A stretch of DNA of 42,354 bases from Pirellula sp. (GTDB lineage Bacteria > Planctomycetota > Planctomycetia > Pirellulales > Pirellulaceae): NCBI GenBank assembly GCA_021299695.1, contig JAJTEK010000042.1, positions 1 to 42,354 of the forward strand, in the 5' to 3' direction. How positions within the stretch are numbered: the stretch's first letter is position 1; every line of letters begins with the position of its first letter. Below, in pieces: positions 40,625 through 42,354 of this stretch. Below the pieces are notes generated by a model that did not search any database, was not told the origin of the DNA, and saw only the letters and a program-made list of their open reading frames with translations. Made by a program: the position numbers and the translations under genes.

Positions 40625-41118
40625 GGGGTGCTCACCAGCCAGGATTTGTTTACGTTCTGGTAGTCGACACCGGGTAGCAAGGAGATGCATGCATGAGGAC
40701 TCTGGCGGTCGATCGCCTCCTGGGATGCTTGGAGGAACTGCTGCAACTCGGCACTTGGAGTCCCGCCTGCGAGTTCCAGCATGACGGCAAGGCGGCGCGT
40801 CGTAGCCGGATAATTCATGGCCTGCAGATACGTTACGAGACGTTCTTCATCGATGCGCCGAGAGTCGACGGCTTCTTGCCAAGCCTCGAACACCACTTCG
40901 GGACCGCCACAGTGGAACGGCTTGTAGAGACTGTCTAGGAGTGTTTGCTCCAAGGTTTGACGATCGGGCCAGGGCGTTCTACCAGCGATGGGATTTCGCA
41001 CAACTGTCGGGCAATCCCTACCGCCTGTACCGGCTCTTTTGTTGTTCGAAAATCGAACACGAAAGCCAATCTCTTGCAAAAATGTTCCGATGATGCAATA
41101 GTAGGAGTGTGGAGTCAT
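40621..41118 (-). pseudogene. AbiEi-type antitoxin, probably 5'-truncated
   Basis: The frame is open from 41196, but only the part from about 41040 down has family similarity: CPTVVRNPIAGRTPWPDRQTLEQTLLDSL, CGGPEVVFEAWQEAV, ERLVTYLQAMNYPATTRRLAVMLELAG and the C-terminal ISLLPGVDYQNVNKSWLVSTP, typical of the AbiEi C-terminal antitoxin domain. The N-terminal winged-helix DNA-binding domain is not recognisable, and the open frame upstream would overlap the divergent regulator gene start at 41182. AbiEi normally represses its operon and counteracts AbiEii. Because the toxin next door is deleted, this gene is probably a relic, though its C-terminal domain could still be expressed. Confidence 0.6.
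41043..41059. promoter_or_regulatory. Perfect inverted repeat, possible operator
   Basis: TGTTCGA-AAA-TCGAACA, a 7-bp perfect dyad with a 3-bp centre, 123 bp upstream of the XRE regulator gene. Its size would suit a dimeric helix-turn-helix protein. It lies within the AbiEi-like frame, so it may be a chance match. Confidence 0.3.
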
Positions 41119-41181
41119 CAGACGGAGGATCTTCTCCGGCACGGCCCGGATCCTATTTGGGCAGCAAACAGGGAGAAAACC

Positions 41182-42354
41182 ATGAACATCGACCAAATGA
41201 CCTTAGCGTCCAGGTTGAAGGACGCACGAACCACTGCCAGTTTCACTCAGGAACAAGTCGCCAAAGCCTTGGAGCTGCCTCGAACTGCCATTGTCCAATT
41301 TGAGTCAGGTAATCGAGCCGTAAGCACGCTGGAGCTGGCAAGACTCGCTCAGATCTACGGACGACCTATCGCCAGCTTTTTCTCAGAGGCACCACCGTCT
41401 GAAGAAGAGGACGTACTGGTCGCTCTGTTTCGCGCCGCTCAGGTGGAGGGACAGGATATGCCCTGGCAATCTGAAGTGTCTCGCTACTTGGGAATTTGCC
41501 GTGCTGGTGTCGAGCTTGAGCGTCTTCTCGATCGCCCTCCTCACGTCGGTCCGCCATCCTACGACTTGCCTCAGCCGCGAAACGTCATGGAGGCGGTTGA
41601 GCAGGGCACTATTGTTGCGGAGCAGGAACGTCGCAGACTTTCGTTGGGGCACAATCCCATTCCCGATATGTCGGACCTGATCAACAGCCAAAACATCTGG
41701 GCTTCCGGTGCGAACCTCCCGGACGATATGTCCGGTCTCTTTCTGAAGCACTCATCGATTGGATTGTTCATTCTCGTAAACTTCGGACATCCGCGTGCTC
41801 GTAAGCGATTCTCGTATGCGCACGAATACGCCCACGCTTTGCTAGACCGACAAGACTCTGCGACCGTGTCACTCGAAGAGAACCGACGTAAGCTTCCAGA
41901 GGTCCGAGCCAATGCGTTTGCAGCGGCTCTTCTGCTTCCACGCACTGGGGTTTGGTCGTTTCTAAACTCTCGATTCAAAGCGGGGCCAAGCCTTATTGAG
42001 CAAAGTGTCTACGATCCAACCTCTGAACAGAATGCGGAAGAGGTTAGGGCATCTCGAAGAGCCGCGCCCGGCTCGCAGGTACTGACGTTTGAAGACATCG
42101 CTGCGCTGGCTCATCATTTTGGCGTCAGCTATCAGGCTGCGCTGTTTCGTCTTAAGAGCTTGTCCATTGTGAATGAAGCCGACTTCACCGAACTCCGAGA
42201 TAAGGAAAGCTTCGGCAAGCGATACCTGGACCTCCTGGAACTCCTCGTGGATATTGAGGGGCACGACAAACGAAAGCCGGATCGCGAGATTGTAAGCCAG
42301 GTTGTGCATTTAGCTTTGGAAGCTTTCCGTCGCGAAGAGATTTCCAAGGGCAAA
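41182..42354 (+). CDS. XRE-type regulator fused to ImmA/IrrE metallopeptidase (3' end outside window)
   Basis: Open for 391 codons from the ATG at 41182 (GGGAGA 5-10 bp upstream) to the window edge without a stop. Residues 8-65 form an XRE helix-turn-helix (LASRLKDARTTASFTQEQVAKAL ... RTAIVQFESGNRAVSTLELARLA). The central part (about 190-255) is an ImmA/IrrE (DUF955) zinc peptidase: HEYAH at 214-218 and Glu240 in LPEVRANAFAAALLLPR as third ligand. Such fusions act as regulators cleaving or controlling repressors, often in phage, mobile-element or toxin-antitoxin loci. Codon use seems less rich in GATCG-type words than the neighbouring genes, a hint of transfer. A partner gene, if any, lies beyond the window. 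Confidence 0.88.
   Translation, partial: MNIDQMTLASRLKDARTTASFTQEQVAKALELPRTAIVQFESGNRAVSTLELARLAQIYGRPIASFFSEAPPSEEEDVLVALFRAAQVEGQDMPWQSEVSRYLGICRAGVELERLLDRPPHVGPPSYDLPQPRNVMEAVEQGTIVAEQERRRLSLGHNPIPDMSDLINSQNIWASGANLPDDMSGLFLKHSSIGLFILVNFGHPRARKRFSYAHEYAHALLDRQDSATVSLEENRRKLPEVRANAFAAALLLPRTGVWSFLNSRFKAGPSLIEQSVYDPTSEQNAEEVRASRRAAPGSQVLTFEDIAALAHHFGVSYQAALFRLKSLSIVNEADFTELRDKESFGKRYLDLLELLVDIEGHDKRKPDREIVSQVVHLALEAFRREEISKGK

Noticed and set aside
40340-40690. 116-codon minus-strand frame as an intact gene
   Set aside because: It joins the abiEii N-terminus to out-of-frame sequence and REP DNA; better described as a remnant.

Overview
The window looks like chromosome of a planctomycete, probably a Pirellulaceae-type organism related to Rhodopirellula or Blastopirellula. 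The basis is family content: a DUF1501 protein beside a large PSD1/planctomycete cytochrome c protein (30407-34854), an SHD1-domain secreted protein (37813-39771), a Tat-exported Gfo/Idh/MocA oxidoreductase, a DUF6580 membrane protein, an aspartokinase with four ACT domains and REP-like palindromes. There are no rRNA, tRNA or CRISPR features, and no intact insertion sequence is visible.

Layout. 1-360: 3' part of a repeat-rich minus-strand protein that runs off the left edge. 816-5265: fumC followed directly by a class II CPD photolyase and a second, FeS-BCP-type photolyase that lacks three of the four expected cluster cysteines. 5293-8252 (minus): HugZ-like FMN protein, glutamine-dependent NAD synthase and a CaMKII-association-domain protein. 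8361-11145: an XPB-type helicase overlapping a Bax1/DUF790 nuclease. With the photolyases this puts four DNA-repair genes in about 9 kb. 11269-16038: DoxX-like protein with a large insertion, Gfo/Idh/MocA oxidoreductase, one-TM protein, DNA polymerase III delta' and a SlyX-like protein. 16060-16770 (minus): DUF6580 protein. 17020-24229: CTP synthase, SDR oxidoreductase, orphan OmpR-type response regulator, TPR lipoprotein, aspartokinase and HAD phosphatase. 24286-26603 (minus): KDG-kinase-like PfkB protein and an OmpA-domain lipoprotein. 26765-30440: four-gene flagellar export/switch cluster (FliG-like, FliH, FliI, FliJ). 30407-34854 (minus): DUF1501 and PSD1 pair. 35167-40339: zinc-ribbon membrane protein, DUF3592 protein, a gene remnant ended by REP palindromes, SHD1 protein and a two-TM coiled-coil protein. 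40440-42354: decayed AbiE (type IV toxin-antitoxin) remnants and, divergent from them, an XRE/ImmA-IrrE regulator-peptidase that runs off the right edge.

How the genes fit together. Housekeeping genes (fumC, nadE, holB, pyrG, lysC) are interspersed with small functional modules. The two most distinctive are the photolyase pair with the XPB-Bax1 pair, and the compact fliGHIJ-like cluster. The right end looks like a defence or toxin-antitoxin site in turnover. Short tandem repeats with a 15-bp period recur in at least seven places, both inside and outside genes. Three REP-like hairpins show compensatory stem changes.
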